This document shows positions 50,944 to 60,044 of a stretch of DNA of 64,000 nt, piece by piece. The stretch comes from Rhodocyclaceae bacterium (GTDB lineage Bacteria > Pseudomonadota > Gammaproteobacteria > Burkholderiales > Rhodocyclaceae), in assembly GCA_030681195.1 (NCBI GenBank), contig JAUXXJ010000046.1:62001-126000 (forward strand). Direction: 5' to 3'. The translations under genes and the position numbers were made by a program. The notes below the pieces were generated by a model. The model ran no database searches. It was not told where the DNA came from and saw nothing but the letters and a program-made list of their open reading frames with translations. The first letter of the stretch is position 1, and each line of letters opens with the position of its first letter.

Positions 50944-51509
50944 TGGATTGTATTCCTTAAGGCGATGCGCGTTCTCTGTTGTGTTGCGGTACTGATCGGG
51001 CTTTTGACGGTCAGCCCGATTTCAACGAAGCGCAGTGCGGCATTGCTGGTTGTTTCCGCGTTGTTCATGTCCAGAAAGTGCATGCTGAATGCGGTGACAT
51101 GGTTGCTCAGGACTGCGGTGGTTCCTGCCGGTTTCGTCAGGCTCAGGGCGGTGCCGCTGAGACTGATGGTGACCGCCTCAACCTGGGTGTTGCAACTGTC
51201 TGTATCCGTGCTGCCGGTGATCGGTCGTTGAAAGGTGAATGTGGTGGCAGGATTGGCCAGGGTGCCGGTGCAGAAGGCGGTACCGACCCATTTGGCCTCG
51301 CGAATTTCGCGTTCCAGCCGTTCCAGAATGTAGCGTGCCTCGGCCGTTTTTTCATGGCTGGCATTGACCATGCGCGAGGTGTCGAAGCTGTCGTAGATCA
51401 TGGAGACGCCGACGGCGCCGAGCAAGCCCAGCAGTACGATGGAGATGATCAACTCGATCAGCGTGAAGCCGCGCGCGCCGGGGCCGGGTTGTTTGTATGG
51501 GGCCTGCAT
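50940..51509 (-). CDS. mshO: MshO-like minor pilin
   Basis: A 189-residue type IV pilin-like protein with prepilin motif [24 protein letters not shown], PilW/MshO-type helix ([17 protein letters not shown]) and a C-terminal beta part. The ATG at 51509 is right after the mshD-like gene (2 bases); the longer frame is antisense-like sequence inside that gene. Overlaps the next gene by ATGA. Confidence 0.8.
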   Translation of the reverse strand: MQAPYKQPGPGARGFTLIELIISIVLLGLLGAVGVSMIYDSFDTSRMVNASHEKTAEARYILERLEREIREAKWVGTAFCTGTLANPATTFTFQRPITGSTDTDSCNTQVEAVTISLSGTALSLTKPAGTTAVLSNHVTAFSMHFLDMNNAETTSNAALRFVEIGLTVKSPISTATQQRTRIALRNTIQ

Positions 51510-51511
51510 GG

Positions 51512-51928
51512 CTATGATCCGACCAGCAAAAGGGTCAGCGGTGGGAGTGTGTCGCCGCCGGGGGTGTTGACCGATATGGTGACCAGTTTGCATTGGGCGC
51601 CGGCCGGGCAGCCTGTTCCCGTGTAAGGACTGGTTGTGGTGACCGCCGGAACCGAGAACCCGCTGAATGCCGGCAGTGTTCCACTTGGGCAGGCAGGGGT
51701 GAAGTTGGAAAAGTCGGCGGTGGCGCGACGGGTTGCCAGCACCTGCTCGGCACATTCCTGCATCAGCTTGATGCCCGTTTGCAGGTCTCTGTTGTCATCT
51801 TCGCCGTGGAAGATGTTGCCTGACAGGGTCGCGATGGAGGCGGCCGCGATGCTGAGCAGGACGAGCACGATGATGGATTCAACGAGGGTGAATCCGCGGG
51901 ATCGGGTGGGGGGTAGGTTGTTATGCAT
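51512..51928 (-). CDS. mshD: MshD-like minor pilin
   Basis: A 138-residue prepilin (SRG-FTLVESIIVLVLLSIAAASI) with paired cysteines in the C-terminal half. The start overlaps the mshC-like stop by one base. ATRRATADFSNF is coded by a diverged 24-bp repeat (51709-51732). Confidence 0.8.
   Translation of the reverse strand: MHNNLPPTRSRGFTLVESIIVLVLLSIAAASIATLSGNIFHGEDDNRDLQTGIKLMQECAEQVLATRRATADFSNFTPACPSGTLPAFSGFSVPAVTTTSPYTGTGCPAGAQCKLVTISVNTPGGDTLPPLTLLLVGS
51709..51732 (-). repeat. 24-bp dispersed repeat, diverged copy inside mshD
   Basis: AAAAGTCGGCGGTGGCGCG + ACGGG; three mismatches, in frame as RRATADF. Confidence 0.6.
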
Positions 51929-52386
51929 CAGGGAGTGACCGTTACAAAGCCGGTGAGTGCCGCCACGCTGATGGTTTTGCTGCTGCCATCAATGGACAGT
52001 GTATAGGTGGCCGCAGCGGTTGGCTGGCCCAGGGTGCTGAAATGTACGCTGGTGGTGCCGCTCAGCGCGAGGCCTTTTTCGAGCGAACCGCTGAGAACCA
52101 CGGGCGTGCAGACATTGCTCGCGTTGCAGCTCTTGGCGGTGTAGGTGATGTTGGTGCCATTGGGTGTTTCAAACAGCATCCGCTGGCCGGTGGTGTAGGC
52201 CAGTGTTTGCACCTGCCGGATGTCGCTGGCCATTCTCTCGGCCTGGGCGGGGAGGGTGAGTTCCGCAGGTGAAGCATTGAAAGTCGCATAAGCAGCAAGA
52301 ATGCCCAGCACCACAATCACGATGATCAGCTCGATGAGTGTGAATCCTTTGATGTGCCGATGCGGTAAAGCTTTCACCATGGCCAT
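51928..52386 (-). CDS. mshC: MshC-like minor pilin
   Basis: A 152-residue prepilin with [23 protein letters not shown], GspH/MshC-like layout, and two cysteines (SCNASNVC). First of the minor pilin genes after mshA. A second ATG two codons later is possible. Confidence 0.82.
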   Translation of the reverse strand: MAMVKALPHRHIKGFTLIELIIVIVVLGILAAYATFNASPAELTLPAQAERMASDIRQVQTLAYTTGQRMLFETPNGTNITYTAKSCNASNVCTPVVLSGSLEKGLALSGTTSVHFSTLGQPTAAATYTLSIDGSSKTISVAALTGFVTVTP

Positions 52387-52443
52387 TGAATGCTTTGTAT
52401 GTGTACAGTTTCAGGAATAAAAAACGACGAAGCGCTATAGCGA

Positions 52444-52472
52444 GGACAGCCCCAGTTAACTGGGGTCTGTCC
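52444..52472. terminator. Strong hairpin between mshA and the minor pilin genes
   Basis: CCCCAGTTAACTGGGG is a perfect 16-base palindrome, extended by GGACAG and CTGTCC on the two sides. It probably attenuates or terminates transcription after mshA, which would keep minor pilin levels below the major pilin. No T-run, so termination is not certain. Confidence 0.5.
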
Positions 52473-52503
52473 CCTATTTACCTTCTATTTGCCGATTGTT
52501 TTG

Positions 52504-52869
52504 TTAGGTGCAGCTTGCTGCTGACGTTCTTACACCTACGACGGAAGAACTGGCAGCACCATCAACAGTGACAACACAGCCCGTCACATCACCAACAGCA
52601 GTTCCAGTCAGCCCAGCTCCGGTCATCCCAGCCGCATTACATCCGGCTGATACGACAGCACCGGTAAGCTTGCCTTCGCACCTGGCATAGTTTGTTCCCG
52701 CCCAAGAGGCGAGCGCTCCTGCAGTACCATCCGCGACCCCCTTCTTTGCGTCGTCACTTAAGTTGGCAAAGTTGGGAATCGCCACGGCGGCCAGAATGCC
52801 GATGATGACGATGACGATGACGAGTTCGATCAGGGTGAAGCCGGTTTGTTTGCGTTGAATATTGCGCAT
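52504..52869 (-). CDS. mshA: MSHA-type major pilin
   Basis: A 121-residue type IV pilin: short leader QRKQTG, then FTLIELVIVIVIIGILAAVAIPNFANLSDDA, and four cysteines in the C-terminal part that can form the pilin disulfides. AGGAGGT stands seven bases before the ATG at 52869. It is transcribed away from mshI-N; the 5' leader holds a hairpin (GAGCCG...CGGCTC around 52901-52926). Confidence 0.9.
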   Translation of the reverse strand: MRNIQRKQTGFTLIELVIVIVIIGILAAVAIPNFANLSDDAKKGVADGTAGALASWAGTNYARCEGKLTGAVVSAGCNAAGMTGAGLTGTAVGDVTGCVVTVDGAASSSVVGVRTSAASCT

Positions 52870-53255
52870 TGTGATACCTCCTAGAGACGTTAAGGAATTC
52901 GAGCCGCAGCCCGTCAAGACGGCTCTCTGTACCGCAGTACATCTTGCTTATGGTCAAGGCGAGAACGCATCTTTGAAGCTTCATCATGGCATAAATTAAT
53001 CGAAGTGTCTAATGAAATCGAGTCACAGAGTTAAGCGGTTTTTTGTTTTCAATTCCTTGCCTTGATGGGAGGGTTGTTGTGTATTCTGAGAGCATATCTC
53101 TTGCGGTTTCAGTGTTGCGATGTGTGGGCTAGTACTTTATGGTTAGTCATTTGTCCGTCGGTCTGGGAAATTTTCATATTGAGCTTGCATGAGTTGCAAT
53201 TCCCGGTTTATATTGCGTGCCGCCTGTCTTAAAACATGATCGCCAATCAAGCACA
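52870..53255. other. Divergent promoter region between mshA and mshI
   Basis: About 385 AT-richer bases holding promoters for both directions. Visible: the mshA leader hairpin, and a sigma-70-like promoter for mshI. No gene is supported. Confidence 0.5.
53185..53214 (+). promoter_or_regulatory. Sigma-70-like promoter of the mshI operon
   Basis: TTGCAT (53185-53190), 18-base spacer, TATATT (53209-53214), about 42 bases before the mshI ATG. Confidence 0.4.
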
Positions 53256-54215
53256 ATGTCATTCATAAATCGAATCCTTAAACCTGGTGGCAAGCAGGGC
53301 TGGTGTGCCGTTGAGGCGTCGCCGGATGGCCTCTTTGGCGTTTCGGTCGCGGCCCCAGCGCAGCCTGGCGGCAAGCCGGTCGTGGTGGCTTGTGCGCATG
53401 TGGCAGATACGCCGCTCGATGCGCAATCGCTGACCAGCCTCGCGACAGCGATGGACGTGGAGGGGGCGACATGGACAGTCCCCCTGGATCGCAAGTCCTA
53501 CAGTATTCTGGTGGTTGAGGAGCCGGCGGTTCGCGCGGACGAGATGGAGCAAAGCGTGCGCTGGGCAATCAGCACGATGATCGATTTTCCGATCAATGAC
53601 GCTGCCGTTTCCTGGATGCGCATACCGACTGACAAGCTTTTGCCGAATCGCCCGCCGCACATCTATGTCGTGGCCACCCGGCGCGAGCTCGTTGAGCAGC
53701 ATCGCCAGATATTCAAGCAGGCCAAGCTTCATTTGGGCGCTATTGATGTCCAGGAAACGGCACATCGCAATATGGCTGCCTTGCTGGCAAAATCGGGCGA
53801 AGGTGTGGCGATGCTCTCGGTGGGCAAGCGTGGGGTGCAATTCACCATTACTTTTCAGGGGGAGCTGTATCTGGATCGTAATGTGGATGAGATGGTTTTT
53901 GGCAATGGCGCGGATGATGATGCCGTTCTCGACCGGGCGCGTGAGCGTGTGGTGCTGCAGGTGCAGAGATCGCTCGACTTTGTGGGGCGCACGCTGCCTT
54001 TTATCGATATTGGTCGCGTGGTATTGGCGCCCATGCCGGGCGAGACGCAGTTGCTGGAGCGAATTGCAGAAAACCTGCCTGTGGCGGTTGAGGCGTTGAA
54101 TCTCGGTTCGATATTTGACCTTTCGCGCACCCCGACGTTGTTGGGTGAGGCCAGTCAGGCCGGTTATTTCGTGGCCCTGGGTTCGGCGCTGCGCTTTATG
54201 AGTACAACAGCATGA
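53256..54215 (+). CDS. mshI: MshI pilus assembly protein (PilM-like)
   Basis: A 319-residue cytoplasmic, actin-fold-type protein of the PilM/MshI class (CAVEASPDGLFGVSVA; EMEQSVRWAI; DVQETAHRNMAALL; DIGRVVLAPMPG). It links the ATPase platform to the PilN/O-like proteins. The ATG at 53256 has no clear ribosome-binding site. It overlaps the next gene by four bases. Confidence 0.82.
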   Translation: MSFINRILKPGGKQGWCAVEASPDGLFGVSVAAPAQPGGKPVVVACAHVADTPLDAQSLTSLATAMDVEGATWTVPLDRKSYSILVVEEPAVRADEMEQSVRWAISTMIDFPINDAAVSWMRIPTDKLLPNRPPHIYVVATRRELVEQHRQIFKQAKLHLGAIDVQETAHRNMAALLAKSGEGVAMLSVGKRGVQFTITFQGELYLDRNVDEMVFGNGADDDAVLDRARERVVLQVQRSLDFVGRTLPFIDIGRVVLAPMPGETQLLERIAENLPVAVEALNLGSIFDLSRTPTLLGEASQAGYFVALGSALRFMSTTA

Positions 54216-54787
54216 GCCAACAACTCAATCTATTATCTGACGATCGGCAGGGTGTCGGTCCTGTGGCGGTTGCCTTGGTGGTGTGGGCGCTTGTAGTCCT
54301 TGGACTTTTTTCGCTCTGGGGGGTGAATCAGTTCCGTCTGGCTGGAGCGCGTGAGGCAGAGGCAGTTGCAGCGCGCGAGCTGACGGAGGCACGTGCGGTG
54401 ATCACGCAGCGCGAGGATCGCAGCAAGGCCTTGGTCGCGGAGATTGAAGCCCTGAAGCCGGTATCTGATGCTGCGCGCCAGTTGTTGGCTTTGGCGGATG
54501 GGCTGGGCAAAACACAGGGTTATGCGGAATATTTTTCCGTGATGGCTGGCGCGGTGGAGCCCAATCTGTGGCTCACAGACGTTGATATTGGGCAGGCTGG
54601 CAAAACAGTCAGGGTGGAGGGTTATGCGCTTGATAATGGTGCCATCATGCGCTTTGGTCACAACCTGAATGCAGTGTTTGCCGAGCGCGGCCTCAAGTTT
54701 GTTTCACTTGAGATGCAACCGCAAACTTTTGGTGACAAGGCAGCGGAAACGCCGCCTGTCAATGCAACAAAGTTTGTTTTCAAATAA
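54212..54787 (+). CDS. PilN-like MSHA biogenesis protein (MshI2)
   Basis: A 191-residue protein with a short cytoplasmic start (QQLNLLSDDRQ, the region PilN uses to bind PilM), one membrane helix (18-40), a coiled coil (45-85) and a small alpha/beta periplasmic domain (LWLTDVDIGQAGKTVRVEGYAL). Overlaps mshI by ATGA. Confidence 0.8.
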   Translation: MSQQLNLLSDDRQGVGPVAVALVVWALVVLGLFSLWGVNQFRLAGAREAEAVAARELTEARAVITQREDRSKALVAEIEALKPVSDAARQLLALADGLGKTQGYAEYFSVMAGAVEPNLWLTDVDIGQAGKTVRVEGYALDNGAIMRFGHNLNAVFAERGLKFVSLEMQPQTFGDKAAETPPVNATKFVFK

Positions 54788-54812
54788 GCTGTTTGCCTGG
54801 CGGATATAGTCA

Positions 54813-55547
54813 ATGAAACTGTTCAAGCAACTGGTCGATGGTTTTGCTGCATTGCGCCTGCGCGACCGGGTGATCGCGATTGCGGCTGTGGCGGCCTGTC
54901 TCGGGTTGGGGGGTAATCTGTTGTTGATTAAGCCGCAACTGCTGCAGATCAATAAGCTTAAAGCACAGGAGCGTGCGCATATAAGTGAGCTCTCCGGTCT
55001 GCAAAAGGCTTTGAACGCTGTTCGAGAAGAAGAGAAAAGCGGGATTGACCCGCTTCAGGCGCAGCGAGATCAGCTGGAGACGATGCGCGCCGAGATTAGG
55101 CAAATTGAAACCTTCCTGGGGGGCGAGGATTCGAGTGTCTCGCAAGTGGGTATCTTGGTGCGCAGCCTGATCAAGTCCAATCCAGACTTGACGCTGGTGT
55201 CGCTGAAGACCCAGCCGAGCGCCATTTTCTATACACCGCCAGCGCCCCCCCAACCAAAGGCGGGGGTCGGTAGCGAAATCGATAAGGTACTCGATTCTGT
55301 TCGAAAAAATGAAGAGGTCAAGCCGCAACCTTTTGTTCTGGTCAAGAAACCAATCTACAAGCACGGTGTGGAAGTGAATGTGAAGGGGGGGTATCCCGCT
55401 TTGCTTTCCTACATGAAGGAAATGCAAAAGTTTCCCAAGCGCATCTTCTGGGCTGAAGCAAGATTGGATGCCAAAAAGCATCGTGAAGCAACGCTCAGGT
55501 TGGTCGTGTATACCTTGAGCGATCAATCTGTCGCGCCCTTGAACTAA
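54813..55547 (+). CDS. mshJ: PilO-like MSHA biogenesis protein MshJ
   Basis: A 244-residue bitopic protein: membrane helix at 18-38, long coiled coil (45-95), and periplasmic PilO-type domain. It forms the inner-membrane alignment complex with the PilN-like protein. Follows after 25 bases. Confidence 0.8.
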   Translation: MKLFKQLVDGFAALRLRDRVIAIAAVAACLGLGGNLLLIKPQLLQINKLKAQERAHISELSGLQKALNAVREEEKSGIDPLQAQRDQLETMRAEIRQIETFLGGEDSSVSQVGILVRSLIKSNPDLTLVSLKTQPSAIFYTPPAPPQPKAGVGSEIDKVLDSVRKNEEVKPQPFVLVKKPIYKHGVEVNVKGGYPALLSYMKEMQKFPKRIFWAEARLDAKKHREATLRLVVYTLSDQSVAPLN

Positions 55548-55561
55548 CTCTGGATGGGGAC

Positions 55562-56028
55562 ATGCATCGCTTGAATATGAAATCTTCCGTAAATAACCAC
55601 GCTGGACGTAATAGGGCCCTGTATTTGTTGCCATTCCTTGCGGCGCAGTGGTTGTGGGCAAGCGCGGTGGTGCTGGCCAATGACAAGGATCCTACCGTTC
55701 CGCCCGCCGTCTGGCTGGCGGTGCAGCCTTCGGTAGCGGGGGATCAGGTGGTTCAGACTGGCGATGCCGCGCGGGTCAGGGTTTTGGTGGTGGGCAAGTC
55801 GCGTCGTCTTGCGCTGGTCGATGGTCATGTGGTTCAGGCGGGCGATGCCGTTGGCGATTCAAAAGTAGCGGCAATCGGGGGGGGAAGGTGGTTATGGAAG
55901 ATGGCGAGAAAACGATCAGCCTGACCCCGAATGTTGAAAAGCGGCCACCAGCACCGGTGGTATTCAGGAAAAAAGTAGTGATACCGGAGGGCGGCATGCC
56001 CTCGTTGCAGACAGGGAGCAAGCAATGA
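55562..56028 (+). pseudogene. mshK: MshK (PilP-like) gene with a frameshift in a G8 tract
   Basis: The frame from 55562 has a signal peptide and a PilP/MshK-like domain (LVDGHVVQAGDAVGDSKVAAIGGG), then runs out of frame at a run of eight G (55877-55884) and stops at 55924. One more G (nine) would continue the natural protein, KVVMEDGEKTISLTPNVEK...MPSLQTGSKQ, ending at 56028, where its stop overlaps the mshL ATG (ATGA). So either the gene is switched off by slippage in the G tract, or the assembly is one G short. A full product would be about 155 residues. Confidence 0.75.
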
Positions 56029-58016
56029 AATTTACAGCCGATCACGGTTTAATGGCGAAGGCATTGGGTCTTGGTTTGGCATTGAGCTTGACGGCTTGTT
56101 CGTCGGCCTTTCCGCCGCGCGATACTGCCGCTATCAATGCCATTAATGCCCAAATGAAGCAGGCCGCCATGCCGAAGGAGAAGCCTGCTCCTGTGCCTGA
56201 AGCGGTGACGACATCGCTCTTGCCGCCGCTGAGAAACGATCTTCCCCGGACGTCGAAGAAGCAGCTTGAGCAGCGCTTTGATCTGGTGGTGACCGATGCG
56301 CCGATTACCCAGGTATTGATGGGGCTGGTGCATGGGACGAAATACAGCATCATGGTGAAACCGAAAAACGACATCGCCCGGCCCGTCGGCGCGGCAGTTG
56401 CGCCTGGCGCGGATCAGGGCGAGCGCATCACGGTGAATTTGAAAAATGTCACGGTCTTCGAAGCCCTCGATTCCATTCGCGAGGTCTACGGCTACGACTA
56501 CACGCAGGAAGGTAACCGGATTTATGTGTCGCAGCCGGAGCTGCAAACGCGTTTGTATCAGGTCAATTACATCATCGGTCAACGGCGCGGTGTGAGTGAT
56601 ATTCAGGTGATTGGCGGTGCAACCATTGGTTCCTCGTCCAGTTCCTCGTCGGGATCAGGTTCGACCAGTGGTGGGGCGTCGGGTTCGTCCGGCACGGGCA
56701 GTTTTTCTTCCGTTCAGGCCTCGGGCTTGAGTACGATCGCCAAGTCCGATCTGTGGGGTGAGGTTGAGGACGTGTTGCGTACTACCCTCGGTTGCCAGAT
56801 TCCGGGAAATCAGGCTGAGCCTGCGGCGGCTGGTTCGGGTGGTGCTGCGACCTCAACTTCATCAACTTCAAGCAATTCTGTAGGGCGTGCTGAATTGACT
56901 TTCCGTGGCGATACACCTAAGGGCGCTCGTCAGCGGGGGGTGGATGGCTGTAGCGACGGTCGCGCCATGTCGGTCAGTCAAATGAGTGGTACGGTGTTGG
57001 TCCGCGGCATGCCGCATGAGCATCGCACCATCGAGAAGATGCTCAAGACCTTGCAGTTGAATATCGAGCGCCAGGTGATCATTGAGGCGAAGATTATTGA
57101 CGTCGAACTAAATGCAGGATCACAGCAGGGCATCAACTGGTCGAATTTCAGTCACGGCTTGCATCGCGCTTCGGTGGGGATTACTCCCACTAGCGTCACG
57201 ATGAATCAACCCAGCACATCTGCGTTCACTGGCGGCATTATCGCGCCTGCTACCACACTAGGCGGGGCTTTGGGTACGACCCTGCTTGGTGCGGCGTCAG
57301 GTAATGCATTCTCCGCCGGCTTGGGGATTGCCATGCAGTTCCGCAACTTTTCTGCGCTGGTTAACTTCCTGGAGACCCAGGGCGAAGTGCATGTGCTTTC
57401 TAGCCCGCGCATCGCAACGCTCAACAGCCAGAAAGCGGTAATCAAGGTGGGCACCGAAGAGCCGTTTGTCTCCAGCATCGTGCCGGGTACGTCGGTGGTT
57501 GCTGCGGGCGCGGCATCGTCGGTTGCCACGCCCCCGTCACTGAACTATCAGCCTTTCTTTTCCGGTATCGCGCTGGATGTGACACCGCGCGTGGATGACA
57601 AGGGGGATATCACGCTGCATGTGCATGCCATGGTTAACAGCATTCAAGAGAAGGAAAAGATTGCCAGTCCGGATGCGGGTAGTGTGCGTGTGCCTTTTGC
57701 CGTGAATACCATCAATGAAACCGATACGGTCGTCAAGGCCAAGGATGGTCAGGTGATTGTGATCGGTGGTTTGATGACAGAGCGTGTCAGTGATAATCGC
57801 GGCAAGACCCCCGGTTTGGGCGATGTACCAGGTGTCGGTTCGCTATTCAGTAAAGGCGGGCAGCAAAAATCGAAGCGCGAGCTGGTTATTCTGCTGAAGC
57901 CGACTGTGGTGGCCGATGACGCTGTCTGGAATCAGGACATCGTTGCCTCGCAGGGCCGTATCGAAGCGATCGGTGCCGCAGGCGCTCCACCGGTGCAGCC
58001 TGCACCGGCACAATAA
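56025..58016 (+). CDS. mshL: MshL outer-membrane secretin
   Basis: A 663-residue secretin. Signal peptide with lipobox LTAC; STN/N0-like domain (LVHGTKYSIMV..NLKNVTVFEALDSI), a Ser/Gly-rich linker (about 200-240), and the secretin core (VHVLSSPRIATLNSQKAVIKVG; VIVIGGLMTERVSDN; LGDVPGVGSLF). It forms the pore through which the pilus leaves the cell. Confidence 0.93.
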   Translation: MKFTADHGLMAKALGLGLALSLTACSSAFPPRDTAAINAINAQMKQAAMPKEKPAPVPEAVTTSLLPPLRNDLPRTSKKQLEQRFDLVVTDAPITQVLMGLVHGTKYSIMVKPKNDIARPVGAAVAPGADQGERITVNLKNVTVFEALDSIREVYGYDYTQEGNRIYVSQPELQTRLYQVNYIIGQRRGVSDIQVIGGATIGSSSSSSSGSGSTSGGASGSSGTGSFSSVQASGLSTIAKSDLWGEVEDVLRTTLGCQIPGNQAEPAAAGSGGAATSTSSTSSNSVGRAELTFRGDTPKGARQRGVDGCSDGRAMSVSQMSGTVLVRGMPHEHRTIEKMLKTLQLNIERQVIIEAKIIDVELNAGSQQGINWSNFSHGLHRASVGITPTSVTMNQPSTSAFTGGIIAPATTLGGALGTTLLGAASGNAFSAGLGIAMQFRNFSALVNFLETQGEVHVLSSPRIATLNSQKAVIKVGTEEPFVSSIVPGTSVVAAGAASSVATPPSLNYQPFFSGIALDVTPRVDDKGDITLHVHAMVNSIQEKEKIASPDAGSVRVPFAVNTINETDTVVKAKDGQVIVIGGLMTERVSDNRGKTPGLGDVPGVGSLFSKGGQQKSKRELVILLKPTVVADDAVWNQDIVASQGRIEAIGAAGAPPVQPAPAQ

Positions 58017-58022
58017 CGGTAC

Positions 58023-58928
58023 ATGTATCTCCAGCACTTCGGCGTTCGGGAATTCCCCTTCAGCATCACGCCGGATACGAGTTACTTCTTCTCTTCTGAG
58101 GGGGCGCAGGATGCATTGAGTACCTTGCTGGTCGCTGCACGGACCGGCGAGGGCTTCATCAAAGTGACCGGTGAAGTGGGCACGGGCAAGACGCTGCTCT
58201 GCCGGAAACTGATGGCCAGTCTTGAAAAAGACTTCAAGATTGGCTACATCCCCAATCCTTATCTGGAACCGCGCACGCTGTTTCTTGAGCTTGCATCGGA
58301 ACTTGGCGCTGAGTTGCCGCCAGATGCGCAACTCGATCAGCACCAGTTGCTGAAGGCGCTAACGGAACGTTTGCTTGAGATTATTCGGGAAGGCAAGCGC
58401 GTCGTCTTGTGTCTTGACGAAGTGCAGGCGATGCCGATCGAGACCTTGGAAGCGCTGCGTCTGCTGACCAATTTGGAAACCGAAAAGCGCAAGCTGCTTC
58501 AGGTCATCATTTTCGGTCAGCCGGAGCTGGAAGAGAAGCTCAATCACCCCTCGATCCGCCAGTTGAAGCAGCGCATCACTTTTGATTTTCATCTGACTTC
58601 GCTGTCGCGCGACGAACTGGATTTCTATGTGCATCATCGGCTGATGGTGGCTGGATTTCAGGGTGGGCGTTTATTTACACCGATGGCGATGTGGATGTTG
58701 CAGCGACGGACCAAACGCGTGCCACGCCTCGTCAATATCATTGCCCACAAGGCTATGCTGGCGGCTTACGGGCAGGGCAAGAAGAAGGTAAGTTTTTTTG
58801 ACGTGCTGGCCGCGGCTAACGATACGGCCTCGACGCGCCAGCCGCGTTGGATTAAGAATGTGAAGCTGGCTTTGATGATACTGATCGGCGGGGGTCTTGC
58901 CGGGATGGGGTGGGTGTGGCTGCAATGA
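58023..58928 (+). CDS. mshM: MshM AAA ATPase (ExeA/GspA-like)
   Basis: A 301-residue ATPase starting MYLQHFGVREFPFSITPDTSYFF, the ExeA-family signature, with Walker A TGEVGTGKTLLCRKL, Walker B VVLCLDEVQAMP and a C-terminal membrane helix (about 282-299). It is thought to help place the secretin in the cell envelope. Overlaps mshN by ATGA. Confidence 0.9.
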   Translation: MYLQHFGVREFPFSITPDTSYFFSSEGAQDALSTLLVAARTGEGFIKVTGEVGTGKTLLCRKLMASLEKDFKIGYIPNPYLEPRTLFLELASELGAELPPDAQLDQHQLLKALTERLLEIIREGKRVVLCLDEVQAMPIETLEALRLLTNLETEKRKLLQVIIFGQPELEEKLNHPSIRQLKQRITFDFHLTSLSRDELDFYVHHRLMVAGFQGGRLFTPMAMWMLQRRTKRVPRLVNIIAHKAMLAAYGQGKKKVSFFDVLAAANDTASTRQPRWIKNVKLALMILIGGGLAGMGWVWLQ

Positions 58929-59914
58929 GTCTGATTGCCAAGATGTTGAAGGATCTGGATGAACGTGAGGCGACTGCTCAGCAGGAACGCCCGGTGTTTG
59001 CCGAAACGAGTCATCTCACCTACAAGCGAAAAAGTCGCACGAATTGGCCGCTGGTGGTGGCGGGTGTTGTGGTCGTAGCGGCGGCGGTTGCCTGGGGTCT
59101 GCAGAAATTTGGCAAACCGGCACCTGCACCCGAGCCCGTGCAACTGGCAGCAGCGCCTGTAGCGGCCCCAATTCCCCCCCAGCCCCAGGCGCCGGAACCG
59201 AAGCCGGAACCGAAGCCGGAACCAAAGCCGGTGCCGCAGGTTGAGGCAAAGCCGGTGGCCGTCCCGCCAGCGCCGACTTTCCAAGCGCCCGTTGCCAAAC
59301 CAGCGGTGGAACCACCTATCGCCTCGTTCAAGGTGGTTAACCCACGGCAGAATTCAGACAACCTCTACAAGCAGGCCATCCAGTTGGCTCAACAGGGACA
59401 GATTGCCGAGGCCATTGAGCATTTGAGACAGTCGCTGGCCGCTTACTCGGCGAATCATGCCGCCCGCCAGATGCTTGCCGGACAACTGGTCGAGAGCGGT
59501 CGTGTGGAGGAAGCGGCGGGTGTGCTCCGCGAGGGGCTCAAGTTCTCGCCGGGGAATCCCGGCTTTGCCATGTCGCTAGCCCGCCTGCAAGTAGCGCAGG
59601 GCAGCAAGGCCAATGCCTTGGCGACGATGGAGGAATGGCTTCCGCTTGTGGGTAATGATCCTGAGTACAACGGTTTCCTTGCTGCCCTGCAGCAGGATCA
59701 GGGACATTTTGACGCTGCCGTGAAGCATTATCTGGTGGCCTTGCGGCATGACCCGGCCCGTGCAGCCTGGCTGGTGGGCATTGGTATTTCGTTGCAGGCC
59801 ATCGGCAAGACCAGCGATGCGATCGAGGCGTATCAGCGCGCCCTCGATACCGGTGAACTTAAGCCGGACACGGCACGTTACGCCCAGCAACAGTTGATCA
59901 GGCTCCGCCAGTAA
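58925..59914 (+). CDS. mshN: MshN tetratricopeptide pilus protein
   Basis: A 329-residue protein: short cytoplasmic start, one membrane helix (about 42-62), a Pro/Lys/Glu-rich periplasmic arm with tandem PEPK repeats, and TPR repeats from about residue 140 on (LYKQAIQLAQQGQIAEAIEHL; AIEAYQRALDTGE). VAVPPAPTFQAP in the arm is a perfect 24-bp repeat (59258-59280). The ATG at 58925 overlaps the mshM stop. Confidence 0.88.
   Translation: MSLIAKMLKDLDEREATAQQERPVFAETSHLTYKRKSRTNWPLVVAGVVVVAAAVAWGLQKFGKPAPAPEPVQLAAAPVAAPIPPQPQAPEPKPEPKPEPKPVPQVEAKPVAVPPAPTFQAPVAKPAVEPPIASFKVVNPRQNSDNLYKQAIQLAQQGQIAEAIEHLRQSLAAYSANHAARQMLAGQLVESGRVEEAAGVLREGLKFSPGNPGFAMSLARLQVAQGSKANALATMEEWLPLVGNDPEYNGFLAALQQDQGHFDAAVKHYLVALRHDPARAAWLVGIGISLQAIGKTSDAIEAYQRALDTGELKPDTARYAQQQLIRLRQ
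59258..59281 (+). repeat. 24-bp dispersed repeat, copy inside mshN
   Basis: GCCGTCCCGCCAGCGCC + GACTTTC; in frame as AVPPAPTF in the Pro-rich arm. Confidence 0.9.
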
Positions 59915-60044
59915 CGATCTACCGCTGCGATGATTTTTCCGCTCTGATTCATCGATCCGGGCGGAAGCGAGGGCTGTGCTGTCGCGTTAGAATACGCAGT
60001 CAGCCTCAACTTCAATTAGCCCCGAATCTCTTGCAAGGACTTTC

